NCBI GenBank assembly: GCA_019057385.1 | Contig: JAHQJS010000006.1 | Coordinates: forward strand, 579,038 to 643,037 | Direction of reading: 5' to 3' | Origin: Candidatus Borrarchaeum weybense | GTDB taxonomy: Archaea; Asgardarchaeota; Sifarchaeia; Borrarchaeales; Borrarchaeaceae | Length of the DNA stretch: 64,000 bases | Shown here: positions 1-9,645 of the stretch, piece by piece | Layout: each line of letters opens with the position of its first letter | Position numbering within the stretch: position 1 is the first letter of the stretch | The notes under the pieces: generated by a model | The model's database searches: none | Told to the model about the DNA's origin: nothing | What the model saw: the letters and a program-made list of their open reading frames with translations, nothing else | Position numbers and translations under genes: made by a program

Positions 1-21
1 AATTAAACCACAAATCTTGAA

Positions 22-1476
22 TTAAATTGAACTAAAAAGAATAACAACAACTGAAATGACAAGTCCGCCTATTAATGCAACAATCACGCCCGATTTCATC
101 AAATCCTTTCTATCTATTACACCAGTGTTAACAAGCAAGGCATTATTTGGTGTACCAAAAACAGTACAGAGTGCAAGAGATGCTGCTAATCCCACAGCCA
201 TAACTGTGACACTTGGATTCAAGCCTAAAAGAAGTGCTATGCTTATGGCAATTGGTGTGCAAATAGCAACAGTTGCAGTATTTGCCAGTACATTGGTTAT
301 TAAAATAGTTACAAATGTGATTAAAATAACTACTGCAAAAAGTGGAATCCCAGCTAAAGGTTGGATGAGGAGAGTAGCGATCCAGTTTGCGGTGCCAGAC
401 ACTAAAAACGCCTTGCCTAAAGCTATGCCTGCGCCTAAGAGCAAATACATACCAAAAGCTCCCAGACGCGCATCGTCCCACTCTAACGCCCCTATGGCAA
501 AAAGTATCACTGCAGCTGCAATACCCACCACTGCGACACTAAGGAGTGTTCGTGGCAGTCCGAAGGCAGCCTCAATCTCTGAACCTATAATCCATAGAAT
601 CACCGTAGGTATAAACACACCTAATGTCTTTTTCTCACCATTTGACAAAGGAGGTAGGTTAGAACGCTCTTGACGAATTTCTGAAATATTTATGGAGGGT
701 AGTTTGACAGGAAAAAGTTTTAATAAAACTAGAAGAGTTGCGATCATTATAAGAAGTGCAGATGGAAGTCCAATTTTCATCCAATCAATAAATGTAAAGG
801 TTGTAACTTCTTCAATAAATCCTGATGCTAGTGCGTTTGGACCGGTTCCTGTAATTGTTGCCATACCGCCTAAAGCAGTACCGATGCTTGCACCAACAAG
901 CAGTAAAATAGTTAAGTTTTTTTTATCTTGTGGATCTTCTATCTTTTCAACAATTACCAAAATTATTGGAATAAAAATTGCTAGTACTGCAGTATTTGAT
1001 ATCCACATACTCAAAAAGGTAGTTACAAATAAAAGTGCTAGAAGAACGCTTTTAATAGACCCTTTTATATTAGAAAGAATCATTAGAGAAAGACGACGAT
1101 CTAGACCATGTTTTCTTATTGCTTCAGCAATAATAATCGATGATAATAAAATATAGATTACTGGATGTGCAAAGGAAGCAAATGCTGCAGTTGCACCTTC
1201 CTCAAACACTCCATAAGCGACCAATAATACAGGTACTATAAGAGATGTAACGGGAAGAGGTAGTACTTCAAAACTCCACATAAGTGCCGCAAAGAGAAAA
1301 ATGCCTAAAGTCCATTGTATTTTCTGAGGGATCGGAAGAGGAAAAAATGTAAAGAACATCAATACAATAACTGAAATAATTAATTTCAATTTCTTCTTTT
1401 CAGTTTGGAGACGTCCTTTAAGTGCCTCTTGAAAATAACGTCCTGTAATCTTCTTTACGTCATTATTTTCTGTCAT
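22..1476 (-). CDS. DASS (SLC13) family Na+/anion symporter
   Basis: A polytopic membrane carrier of 484 aa with about 11-12 hydrophobic segments. Two SNT-type substrate and sodium signatures are visible: SNTAV near residue 160 and ANTAT in the second half, each followed by a proline-containing segment (FIPI, CTPI). ITGTGPNAL and FGTPNNALL add the conserved loops of the divalent-anion:sodium symporter family. It should import sulfate or a C4/C6 carboxylate across the cytoplasmic membrane; the substrate cannot be read from the sequence. The ATG at 1476 lies just below a TATA-like AATATAAAA (about 1500-1510), so the leader is short. Length is normal for the family. Confidence 0.88.
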   Translation of the reverse strand: MTENNDVKKITGRYFQEALKGRLQTEKKKLKLIISVIVLMFFTFFPLPIPQKIQWTLGIFLFAALMWSFEVLPLPVTSLIVPVLLVAYGVFEEGATAAFASFAHPVIYILLSSIIIAEAIRKHGLDRRLSLMILSNIKGSIKSVLLALLFVTTFLSMWISNTAVLAIFIPIILVIVEKIEDPQDKKNLTILLLVGASIGTALGGMATITGTGPNALASGFIEEVTTFTFIDWMKIGLPSALLIMIATLLVLLKLFPVKLPSINISEIRQERSNLPPLSNGEKKTLGVFIPTVILWIIGSEIEAAFGLPRTLLSVAVVGIAAAVILFAIGALEWDDARLGAFGMYLLLGAGIALGKAFLVSGTANWIATLLIQPLAGIPLFAVVILITFVTILITNVLANTATVAICTPIAISIALLLGLNPSVTVMAVGLAASLALCTVFGTPNNALLVNTGVIDRKDLMKSGVIVALIGGLVISVVVILFSSI

Positions 1477-1609
1477 ATCATTTCAACATTAGGATGTAAT
1501 TTTTATATTAAAAAAGAAATTTTAAGCTTTAATGCATCAGAAGAACTCAATTAAACAAAACAGTGACAAGAATTAGAGTATGAAATTAAGAATTATGAAT
1601 GAAGGTGAA

Positions 1610-2020
1610 CTAACCTCGATCTTCTATAATTCTTTTGGCAATTGAATACTTTGTAAGCCGATCAACAGTTTTTCTGCTGAGTACACCAACCAGTTTACCT
1701 TCGTCGTTCACAACCACTAATCTGTGCACTTTTGATTTCAAGAATTCATCATCAGAAATGTCTAAAGCGTTTTTATTCTCATGGACTGTATGGACTGGCT
1801 TCACCATAACGTCACGCGCCAATAATATAGTTGGGTTCTTCCCTTCCGCAATTAGTTTAAAAATAATACCGTCAGTAACGATACCTACTGGTTTTTCATT
1901 TTCTAAGACGACAACACTACCCACCCAATTATCTAACATCATTTTAGAAACCATGGGTATACTCTCATCAGGTCTACAGGTTACAACATTGCGCCGTGCT
2001 ACATCTTTAACTATCACCAT
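1610..2020 (-). CDS. CBS-domain pair protein
   Basis: A stand-alone Bateman module of 136 aa: two CBS repeats (about residues 1-60 and 70-130) with no attached enzyme. Typical CBS core patterns are seen (VGSVVVLENEKPVGIVTDG and VHRLVVVNDEGKLVGVLS). Such proteins bind adenine nucleotides and regulate partners; the partner here is unknown. The start is fixed by an AAAGGAGG site six bases before the ATG. It is divergent from the VWA gene and convergent with nothing close. Confidence 0.85.
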   Translation of the reverse strand: MVIVKDVARRNVVTCRPDESIPMVSKMMLDNWVGSVVVLENEKPVGIVTDGIIFKLIAEGKNPTILLARDVMVKPVHTVHENKNALDISDDEFLKSKVHRLVVVNDEGKLVGVLSRKTVDRLTKYSIAKRIIEDRG

Positions 2021-2072
2021 TCGTAGCCTCCTTTTTCACAAAATATACAATTTATTGAATAGACTTCTTAGA

Positions 2073-2134
2073 GGAAACCGGTTAGGGTTTCTTCTTAAAA
2101 AGATTACTATTGAAGTTTCCTCATTGAGAAACTT
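2073..2134. promoter_or_regulatory. Two short inverted repeats in divergent intergenic region
   Basis: GAAACC/GGTTTC around 2073-2092 and AAGTTTC/GAAACTT at 2113-2134 lie between the divergent CBS and VWA genes. They could be operator sites or RNA hairpins in the leader of either gene. Only the symmetry is seen; the role is inferred. Confidence 0.35.
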
Positions 2135-2201
2135 ATTAAGAATCAAGAACTTTTATTAATAATCAGTTAGTTCAATCCTCAGTCAACTGGATGCTAAGAG
2201 A

Positions 2202-4199
2202 ATGACATCGACGAAAAAAGAAATCTCAATGGTGAATCTTCTTCCAATTCTTATTGGGATAACACAATCACTTCGTTCTCACCCGGAAATAAAGAAAGCA
2301 TCTGCAGGACGAGGAACCTTGGCATTTTTCGAACTTTTAAGAAGCTTGGTTGTATTAAACGGACAGCGCGTAACAAAGAACTATATCAAGAAAGCAGCAT
2401 TGGTCACCTTACCGCATCGTATTGCAGTTAATTCGCTTAGACCTTCTGAGGAAATAGTTGAAGAGATAATTGATCAGGTTTTAGATAACAAAGAGACTTC
2501 GATATCAATTTTACCTCCTTCAGAGGTACCTTTAACTCAAAATAGTCAAACAGAAAATAATGCGCTGCTACGTGAACTTATGAAATTCGTAGGGCAGAAA
2601 AATAAAAATCAACAACCAAGTTCCGCTCTAAGACCTGTCCTGCGATCACTTCATCCTGATTTTCCTGGGTATTTTACACAACAGACTCATGGTTTTACCA
2701 TTGAAGATTTAGCAAAACTCCTTCAAATGCCTCGCTCTGAATTGGAAAAACAATATCCCACTCTTTCTAACTTCTTCAGTAAACTAAAGCAACTTTATCA
2801 ATCACAAACGCCGAGCCAAGAACTTATGAGCTTACTTCATACGTTACCAAATCAACTTGAGCGACTAGGTTTCATAAGAGGAATGAATGAGCATAATTGG
2901 CATCCAAGCGCAATTTTTACATTTACTCCTACTGCAATCGACCTAGTTGGCAAAGATATAGTTGAACAATTATTGGGAGCAGCATTTGGACAACTAGTTT
3001 TAGAAAGCGAAATGGAACAAGTGTCACAAGCGAATCAAACGATTACGGAAGATGTTTCAAAAAATCTTTTCCGAGAACTTCTGGAAGCAATTCAAACTAT
3101 TATTGACCAAAGAGGTCTTGCATCGCCCCAGTCTCTATTGAATGAATCTAACGTTAAATCACTAATAGAAGAGCGATTAAGGGAAAGACTTCAAGTTGAA
3201 CCAGACCTGCTAAGGTACGATCACCTTTTGGCAGCTCTTGATGAACTCCAGACACTCTTGGAAAAACTGGAACTAACAGGATATGTCAAATTGAAGGACA
3301 AAATTACACTTACCACGAAAGCTTATGCATTACTCTTTGAAGAACTTATTCCAGAAGTAGAGAAAATTGTCTCTAAGAGTCAAGAGGGTCATAGGTCTAA
3401 AAAAATCATAAGAAAAATAGGTGAACGATCACTAGATATTAGACCATACAAAAATGGGGATAATTATAGGGATATATCTATTCAAAGGACAATTAAGACC
3501 CTCGTACGTCAAGGCAAACAACTTGATGCAGTTAAAAGGAAAGATTTCCAGATTTATCAGAAAAACCCTCCAACAAATATGGCTATAGCAGTTGCACTTG
3601 ATATCAGTTCCAGTATGGGTGAGTTTCAGAAATTGTATTATGCAAGAAAAGCAGCAGTTGGCCTGACATATGCTGCACAACGAAAAGGAGATAAAGTGGG
3701 TGTAATAACTTTTTCAGACCAAGCGCGTGTGTTGACACAACTTTCGTTAGATGTCAATTTAATTCTTAACAAAGTGTTTCAACAAAGGGCTGATGGTAAT
3801 ACTAACATTCAAGAGGCTCTTTTACTCTCAAGACATCTGTTGAATCAAGGAGGATTAAATGGAATTCATAAGCATATAATAATGCTTTCAGATACAGTTC
3901 CAACCACTTATTCCACTCTTAATGAGAATATTGAGGATCATCTTAGGTTTGATCTTCCTGAAAGAAAGCATTATGCATATCAAGCAGCAGTTCATCAAGC
4001 AAAATTATGTCGTCGACAGGATATTTCGCTTTCAATAGTATGTATAAGGCGTGGTCACCATGTTGACGAAAAATTTGCAAGAAAACTTGCTTTAGATATC
4101 GGTCAAGGATCTCTTTATTTCCTTGAGAATGAATCTAGCCTTCTTAAGGCGACTCTCGATGATTATATGACCATAAGAAATAGATATCTTGCTTCCTGA
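2202..4199 (+). CDS. VWA-domain protein with long helical N-terminus
   Basis: A 665-aa cytosolic protein without signal or membrane segments. A von Willebrand A domain occupies about residues 460-650, with an intact MIDAS (DISSSMG near residue 466, then SDTVPTT). The domain is preceded by an RSLDIRPYKNGDNYRDISIQ segment typical of VWA proteins of the CoxE/YeaD type. The N-terminal 450 residues are mostly helical and unrecognised. MIDAS proteins bind metal-dependent partners and often work with MoxR-type AAA+ ATPases, but none is adjacent here. Start: ATG 2202; the ATG at 2229 is an alternative because no strong SD is seen for either. Confidence 0.8.
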   Translation: MTSTKKEISMVNLLPILIGITQSLRSHPEIKKASAGRGTLAFFELLRSLVVLNGQRVTKNYIKKAALVTLPHRIAVNSLRPSEEIVEEIIDQVLDNKETSISILPPSEVPLTQNSQTENNALLRELMKFVGQKNKNQQPSSALRPVLRSLHPDFPGYFTQQTHGFTIEDLAKLLQMPRSELEKQYPTLSNFFSKLKQLYQSQTPSQELMSLLHTLPNQLERLGFIRGMNEHNWHPSAIFTFTPTAIDLVGKDIVEQLLGAAFGQLVLESEMEQVSQANQTITEDVSKNLFRELLEAIQTIIDQRGLASPQSLLNESNVKSLIEERLRERLQVEPDLLRYDHLLAALDELQTLLEKLELTGYVKLKDKITLTTKAYALLFEELIPEVEKIVSKSQEGHRSKKIIRKIGERSLDIRPYKNGDNYRDISIQRTIKTLVRQGKQLDAVKRKDFQIYQKNPPTNMAIAVALDISSSMGEFQKLYYARKAAVGLTYAAQRKGDKVGVITFSDQARVLTQLSLDVNLILNKVFQQRADGNTNIQEALLLSRHLLNQGGLNGIHKHIIMLSDTVPTTYSTLNENIEDHLRFDLPERKHYAYQAAVHQAKLCRRQDISLSIVCIRRGHHVDEKFARKLALDIGQGSLYFLENESSLLKATLDDYMTIRNRYLAS

Positions 4200-4424
4200 T
4201 AGTAAATAATGATCTTAGCAGTTTTTCACTGATTTTCCACACCTTGAGTATATTACTCTTGAAGAAGTTATCCACTATTCTAAGAGGTCACGTGAGCACT
4301 TTTCTGAGGCCTCAATGTTTAGTCAACCAGATATAAGATACTCTTAAGGATGATCGATGGATTTAGTTATAAATAGGAGATTTTGTTTATTTTTTGGCAT
4401 ACTCTCGGGGGAAAATAGTATTCC

Positions 4425-4468
4425 TTGTGAACTACCTCACGCTAAAGCAGTGGTGCTTTCTTGCTTAG
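4425..4468 (+). repeat. IS605/TnpB-type end remnant, copy 1
   Basis: A 44-bp sequence beginning TTGTGAACTACC and ending TTCTTGCTTAG, with an inner CACGCT..AGC.GTG hairpin. It recurs with a single mismatch, inverted, at 12957-13000. The layout resembles the hairpin-bearing right ends (omega-RNA scaffold) of TnpB-carrying IS200/IS605 elements. No tnpA or tnpB is in the window, so this is a solo remnant or a non-autonomous unit. Confidence 0.5.
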
Positions 4469-4770
4469 CTACTTGTAAAAACTGTGATTGTTTCATTTCT
4501 TCTGTGCAAAAGCGTTTACTTGCTTCATTTTGTGTTAGTCTTCACTAATCTCTTCACTCTATTGGTAGTGACTTAGCTGCAATCTAGTTTTTAAAACTCT
4601 ACTTCCATATCAAGTTTCAAAATGTAACCAAATTTTTATTAAACACGTCATTACTTAAGTATAACCGCTTAATTAGTTACAGTTTTGATTAATTGAGCAC
4701 ATCTATAAAATGAGGGATAAGCTTGTGGAAGTTCAATTATATATAATTACCTACCTCATTATTTGATAAC

Positions 4771-4809
4771 GGCGAGAAACCCCTTCCGAAAGGGCGAAGT
4801 AGTTCACAA
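4771..4809 (-). repeat. Related IS605-type end remnant, opposite orientation
   Basis: On the minus strand this begins TTGTGAACTAC like the copy at 4425 and then has a CCCTT-TCGG-AAGGG hairpin. Together the two ends face each other across 385 bp, as expected for a degraded or MITE-like unit. Confidence 0.35.
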
Positions 4810-4959
4810 TACAAGTTTCTATACACTTATGGCGCAGGTCATAGCCAGACTCTCCTTATCTGATTTTCTTTGGAATAATGTTAAAGAGAGTCCTAGAACG
4901 CGTTATATCTCTCTTCTATTACGCAGCAGATCAGGTTACAAAGAAGAAGGTGAGTTAAG

Positions 4960-6177
4960 GTGCAAGTAGAGCGATTTGCAATTCAAATGTTGCTTATAGT
5001 GGGTTTAATCATTATTGTTGGCTTTGTGGCTGGTAAACTTTTCCAAAGACTAAAACTTCCACGAGTGTTGGGCTTCATAGTCTTAGGGCTAATTTTCGGC
5101 AGTGTTGGAGCCATTCCGCCCTCAGCAATAGAAAGTTTACGCCCTATAGTCGATTTGGCTTTAGGGTTCATCGGTTTCAGGATTGGGAGCGAGCTAGATG
5201 TTAAGGAACTATTTAAGACCTCTAAAAAACTCTTTATAATACTCATATGCGAGTCGATAGGCACTTTTGTCCTTGTCACATTAGTATTCAATTTAGTGTT
5301 TGGGCAGTTGTACATTAGCCTAATTTTCGGAGCGATAGCGTCTGCAACAGCCCCTGCAGCTACTGTTGAAGTGATCAGAGAGTACTGCGCAAAAGGAGAG
5401 TTAACCCAAATCATCCTCTACATCCTTGCCTTAGATGATATTATAGCCGTATTATTATTCAATATTGTAATAATTTATGCCTCACCACAGGTCGCATGGA
5501 GTTTGATTACACTTTTTACCCCTCTAATAGAGATTGTCAGCGCTTTCCTATTAGGAGGCTTATTAGGATACGTCCTTGTAAGGGTGGAAGAATTATTTAA
5601 AGATGAAACCGAATGGTTGATATTAACGGTTGCCTCAGTTATACTCTGCACAGGCATGTCTCAATTTTTCGGGTTTTCAAGCATTTTGTCAAATATGGCC
5701 GTTGGAATTACTATGGAGAATCTTCATGCTGTAAAAATTAAACAATTCGAGGAAAAAATTGAAATTATTATGTTGCCACTTTTTATTGGGTTTTTCGTTT
5801 TAACAGGTGCCAAGTTGAATTTAGCGATTCTTGCTGAGGTTATAGAACTTGCAGCTATTTATGTGGGTGCTAGAACTGCAGGAAAGTTAGTAGGTGCATA
5901 TGGAGGCACTAAATTTGCAAATGAATCCTCAAAAATCGCTAATAATCTTGGATTTTCACTCCTCTCTCAAGCTGGTGTGGCATTAGGGCTTGCATATCTT
6001 GCAAGTACCCAACTGGCGCTGCATGGAAATGTTGCTCTTGGTATGCTCATTTTTAACGTAATTACAGCCTCAGTACTTATAACGGATTTATTTGGCCCTC
6101 TTGGTGTTAAATTTTCTCTACATAGCGCTAAGGAAGTTATGTTAGATCAGGAGATGTGGGAAGAGATTGAAACATGA
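4960..6177 (+). CDS. CPA2-type cation/H+ antiporter (DD motif)
   Basis: A 405-aa membrane protein with about 12 transmembrane segments, of the Na+/H+ exchanger domain family (NapA/KefB-like transport part). There is no C-terminal RCK domain. The ion-binding aspartate pair is present as LALDDIIAVL near residue 150, the signature of electrogenic CPA2 exchangers. Start: GTG 4960 behind GAAGGTGAG. It is convergent with a paralogue (6229-7536) about 50 bp away, which suggests a local inverted duplication followed by divergence. Likely role: Na+ or K+/H+ exchange and pH homeostasis. Confidence 0.85.
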   Translation: MQVERFAIQMLLIVGLIIIVGFVAGKLFQRLKLPRVLGFIVLGLIFGSVGAIPPSAIESLRPIVDLALGFIGFRIGSELDVKELFKTSKKLFIILICESIGTFVLVTLVFNLVFGQLYISLIFGAIASATAPAATVEVIREYCAKGELTQIILYILALDDIIAVLLFNIVIIYASPQVAWSLITLFTPLIEIVSAFLLGGLLGYVLVRVEELFKDETEWLILTVASVILCTGMSQFFGFSSILSNMAVGITMENLHAVKIKQFEEKIEIIMLPLFIGFFVLTGAKLNLAILAEVIELAAIYVGARTAGKLVGAYGGTKFANESSKIANNLGFSLLSQAGVALGLAYLASTQLALHGNVALGMLIFNVITASVLITDLFGPLGVKFSLHSAKEVMLDQEMWEEIET

Positions 6178-6228
6178 AAGCTATTTTAATCTCACATTGC
6201 AAGCGCGGTATGCTCAAGAAGAGTTTCA

Positions 6229-7536
6229 TTAAATTTGGGTTTCTTCTTTTGAGGTCTGGGTTATTTCCTCACCTTGTATAACTGTAGTTTCATTCATTAT
6301 TTCAGTATCTGACTCCTCACAATCAATATCTTTACTATTCGCTTCACCTGCTCTATTAATCGCATACTTAACCCCTAATGGCCCCATAAACTCCATTATA
6401 AGGACCGCTGCCATGATAACATTAAAAATAAGAAGCCCCATAATTGCTTCATTTGGTCCTATTGGCGTTAATTCGGTTATCGCAATATATGCTAATCCTA
6501 AAGCAACACCAGCTTGTGCAAGTAGGCCAAAGCCTAGATTTGTTGAGATTTTTGTATCCATTTTTGCTATACGTGCGCCACCGAAACTTCCAAGTATTTT
6601 CCCAGCAGTTCTTCCGATTATATAAAGAGCTGCAATGATTCCGACCTCAAGCAGTATACTGAAATTTAGATGGGCCCCAGTAAGCACAAAAAAACTGATG
6701 AAAATTGGTACTATTAGGACTTCAAGTTTTTCTTCTATGGGCTTAATAGAACTTCCCTTGAAGTTCGCCATCGTCACTCCCAAGGCCATGTTGGTCAAAA
6801 TGCTTGAAAATCCAAAGGTTTCAGCTAAACCAGCACACAAAATGACACTACCTAAAGTCAAAATAATCAATTCGATTTCTTCCGTAAACTGCAGTTCTAG
6901 ATAAGTCAAAATCACTCCTAATCCAACGCCAATAACAACAGCGATACCAATTTCTAATAATGGCTGTAGAATCAGAGTTATAAGCGAAATTACTCCGCTT
7001 GCCAAAGAAAATTTTACGTAGCTGAATACAAAGCTGAATAACAATACTGCCAATACATTATCCAACGCCATCACAAAAAGAATCGTCTGAGTCAGGTCGC
7101 CTTTTGCACAACATTCTTTGATCACCTCGATTGTTGCAGCGGGAGCTGTCGCAGAGGCTAAAGCCCCAAATATAAGGGCTAGATAAAGATTTGCACTCCA
7201 AGCAAAAACCAGTAATGTTACAAGCGCGAACGTGCCCATCGCTTCACACATAAGGATAATGAAGAGTTTTTTTCTTCCTTTGATAACCTTGCTGACATCA
7301 AATTCTGTGCCCACGGTGAATCCTATAAACCCTAACGCTAAATCGACGAGTGGTTGTAAATTTTCAAGTATGTCTGCATGTAGGATGAAAAGGACTGATT
7401 CCCCAAGAATTAAGCCAATAACAATAAATCCTAAAACCCGTGGAATTCTTATTTTTTGGAAGAGCTTGCCTGCTGTAAAACCTCCAATGATGATTAGACC
7501 GCCAAGGAGTAAAATTCTCAAGTCAATCTGTTGCAT
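6229..7536 (-). CDS. CPA2-type antiporter paralogue with DN motif
   Basis: A 435-aa membrane protein, clearly paralogous to 4960-6177 (shared GGF.AGKLFQ..R.PRVLGFIV at the N-terminus and ATAPAAT, SSILTNMALG cores). The start is placed at ATG 7536 to match the paralogue; an upstream in-frame ATG at 7626 would add 30 residues with no counterpart. The transport-site pair reads ALDNVLAVL, so the second, normally essential aspartate is Asn (codons GAT AAT). The charged C-terminal tail (about residues 395-435) is absent from the paralogue. Function may be altered: different ion, uncoupled, or regulatory. Confidence 0.82.
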   Translation of the reverse strand: MQQIDLRILLLGGLIIIGGFTAGKLFQKIRIPRVLGFIVIGLILGESVLFILHADILENLQPLVDLALGFIGFTVGTEFDVSKVIKGRKKLFIILMCEAMGTFALVTLLVFAWSANLYLALIFGALASATAPAATIEVIKECCAKGDLTQTILFVMALDNVLAVLLFSFVFSYVKFSLASGVISLITLILQPLLEIGIAVVIGVGLGVILTYLELQFTEEIELIILTLGSVILCAGLAETFGFSSILTNMALGVTMANFKGSSIKPIEEKLEVLIVPIFISFFVLTGAHLNFSILLEVGIIAALYIIGRTAGKILGSFGGARIAKMDTKISTNLGFGLLAQAGVALGLAYIAITELTPIGPNEAIMGLLIFNVIMAAVLIMEFMGPLGVKYAINRAGEANSKDIDCEESDTEIMNETTVIQGEEITQTSKEETQI

Positions 7537-7830
7537 AATCTTTCTTTCCGTTCTTAATAAGCAGCTAATAAACCGTATCGTTTTCTTACTTAGTCCCGCA
7601 AGAAACCGCAGGAGTTCTTGATGCAACCCCTACCCGATAAATGATTACTCTTCTTGATAACTCTTTCGAAGGGTAACTAAAACAAACGTTAAAAATCTAT
7701 AATAAACATTCATCTATCATCTATCTCCATCTATTTACAAACACGGATGATGTCCCACACTTTTTCAGGTGTATCTTGTGAGCTTTGAAAATGCATAAAA
7801 AATAAGAAGTATGGTGCCGTTTCTTACCAT

Positions 7831-8268
7831 ATGGTTTCAAAGAAAGTTCATTGTGTCTTAGCTGTTGTTGCAGGTATAATTGCCCTCCTTGCGGGTTTGA
7901 CAGGATCTATCGGTTTATATGGTCCACTCCTTACGCTTGCGACTGATTATGCCCCTGCTGAATATGCTTCCATACTAGGACTGATTCTTTTAATTTTGAC
8001 CATCTTCGCTGCTCTTGGAGGCGCCATTGTAATTCTTGGTGGCCTGCTAATTCTAGCAAATCGATTCTTTATAGGACGATTTTGCATTGGTATGGGAATT
8101 GGCTTCGAAGCAATGAGCGCAATTTTTGAAGTAGTGTTAGTAGCGATTGGAGGTTCATTTATTACCGCATTAGTGAGTTTTGTTGTTTTATTAACCACAT
8201 TAACTGGGATTGCATTCATTTGTGCAATAGTTGCACTTGTAGTCCCCATTAGTAAAGAAAAAGTATAA
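7831..8268 (+). CDS. 4-TM membrane protein, tandem paralogue 1
   Basis: 145 aa, four hydrophobic segments, no recognised domain. The first of three consecutive paralogues with the same plan: TM1 with AGIIALLAGLTGS, a variable outer loop, TM2-TM3 with GG.IVILGGLLILA and IGRFCIGMGIG, then TM4. An AT-rich box (GCATAAAAAATAA, about 7793-7805) and a short leader precede the ATG. T-rich sequence follows each copy, so each may be transcribed separately. Confidence 0.7.
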   Translation: MVSKKVHCVLAVVAGIIALLAGLTGSIGLYGPLLTLATDYAPAEYASILGLILLILTIFAALGGAIVILGGLLILANRFFIGRFCIGMGIGFEAMSAIFEVVLVAIGGSFITALVSFVVLLTTLTGIAFICAIVALVVPISKEKV

Positions 8269-8376
8269 TCGTTTTTGACCATACCGCATCACTTTTTACT
8301 AAGTTCATGCATGATTTTTTATAGTAAACTTAAAACAGAATAAAAAGAAAAAGTATGGAATTGTTGGAGGTATTTT

Positions 8377-8802
8377 ATGAAATCCAATGTGCCAGGATTC
8401 CTCGCAATTATAGCCGGAGTTATCGGAGTAATTGCAGGAATAGTAGGCTCTACTGGTTTTTATGCAACAGTCTTTGCAATAGCTGCCGAGTTAGCTCCAG
8501 CATCAGCGGTGATACTTGGCTGGGTTCTAGCGATTTTAGACTTCTTAGCATCTCTTGGAGGCATAACGGTGATCATAGGAGGCGTTTTAATCTTAGCTTA
8601 CAAGATCGGACTTGGAAAATTCTTGATAGGTCTTGGCATAGGCATGTCTCTTATAGGAATTATCATTAGTATAGTCATAGCTGCCGTTGGTGGCGCTGCA
8701 ATTGCTGCAATATTCGGCTTGGTTGCCGTAATAATTACGCTAAAAGGTATAGCGATAGTTTTATCGATTATTGCAAGACAATTATGTAGAAAAGTCGAGT
8801 AA
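8377..8802 (+). CDS. 4-TM membrane protein, tandem paralogue 2
   Basis: 141 aa, the same four-TM layout as its neighbours, with VPGFLAIIAGVIGVIAG at the start and ITVIIGGVLIL / IGLGKFLIGLGIG in the middle. It ends in a basic tail (ARQLCRKVE) almost identical to that of paralogue 3 (ARRLSRKVK). An SD (GGAGGT) lies six bases before the ATG. Function unknown. Confidence 0.7.
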   Translation: MKSNVPGFLAIIAGVIGVIAGIVGSTGFYATVFAIAAELAPASAVILGWVLAILDFLASLGGITVIIGGVLILAYKIGLGKFLIGLGIGMSLIGIIISIVIAAVGGAAIAAIFGLVAVIITLKGIAIVLSIIARQLCRKVE

Positions 8803-8904
8803 CAGTACTTCCTTTTCCTATTTTTTTACCATTATTCGATTTTACTCTTTAATGCACAGAAATCAAAAATTAGAAAAAGAAAGCGCTGGATAGAGGTTAT
8901 TGTT

Positions 8905-9357
8905 ATGAAGAGTGTAGTACCGGGATTAATTGCAATTATTGCAGGAATCTTAGCTTTACTTACTAATATATCAGGGCTTGCAGGCTTTGGTACATATGTA
9001 ATTGTTTTTCAGATTGTTGCAATAATTCTTGTGGCCGTCTTTGGAGGACCTCCCCCACCAATTGTCGTAATTCTTGTAGTAATTGTTTTTTTGATCTTAT
9101 TTTTCCTTGCCGCTGCTGGAGGTTTCACTGTCATTGTAGGAGGCCTCTTAATTTGGTTATCTAAGCGACTTGTACTTGGAAGATTCTTAATCGGAATAGG
9201 CATTGGAGCTGGTTTGATAAGCCTCATATTTTTCCTAATAGTAGCCGCAATTTTAGGAGTTCTTGTTTTGGCGATATTTCTCATGTTATTCTCGCTAAGA
9301 GGATTAGCGATTATCTTGTCTATAATTGCCAGAAGATTGTCAAGAAAAGTCAAGTAA
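8905..9357 (+). CDS. 4-TM membrane protein, tandem paralogue 3
   Basis: 150 aa, closest to paralogue 2 (shared MKS.VPG, LGRFLIGIGIG and the basic C-terminus). It differs by a longer outer loop containing a GGPPPP stretch. An SD (AGAGGT) precedes the ATG. The triplicate suggests recent local duplication. Function unknown. Confidence 0.7.
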   Translation: MKSVVPGLIAIIAGILALLTNISGLAGFGTYVIVFQIVAIILVAVFGGPPPPIVVILVVIVFLILFFLAAAGGFTVIVGGLLIWLSKRLVLGRFLIGIGIGAGLISLIFFLIVAAILGVLVLAIFLMLFSLRGLAIILSIIARRLSRKVK

Positions 9358-9645
9358 GGAAATATTGATTTCTCATTCTTTTTTTCTACAATCTGATTTT
9401 TTTCCGAGTTATAGTTGCTTATAAGTTAGGTTTAGTTTCCATATCAGCGATATTTAACTGAAAATGCACAATAGCTCGACTTTCTTTTTACAAAAATGAT
9501 TAGATGAACCTGAAACCATTAACCTTATATCTGAAAAAAATGGGTTAGAACCACCATTTGAAAGTACAACTATCCTCTTTTAAAATTAGTTAAAAATCGA
9601 TTTCTATAATTCAGCTGTAAATTGGTCAATGGGAGGCTAATCTTT

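Larger units (their letters stand above)
4200..4959. other. 760-bp intergenic region with IS remnants
   Basis: No convincing gene. It contains two ends related to IS200/IS605-type elements in opposite orientation (listed separately) and one chance-level copy of TACTTAAGTA at 4652-4661, a motif otherwise confined to the element beyond 38 kb. Short open frames here are interrupted IS-derived sequence. Confidence 0.6.

Noticed and set aside
4357..4548. Open frame containing a CELPHAKAVVLSC segment, also seen at 12835-13062
   Set aside because: The shared peptide is only the translation of the 44-bp IS605-type repeat; no SD or protein-like pattern outside it.
4763..4969. Open frame leading into the antiporter gene
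   Set aside because: It covers the inverted IS remnant and overlaps the antiporter start; no domain or SD.
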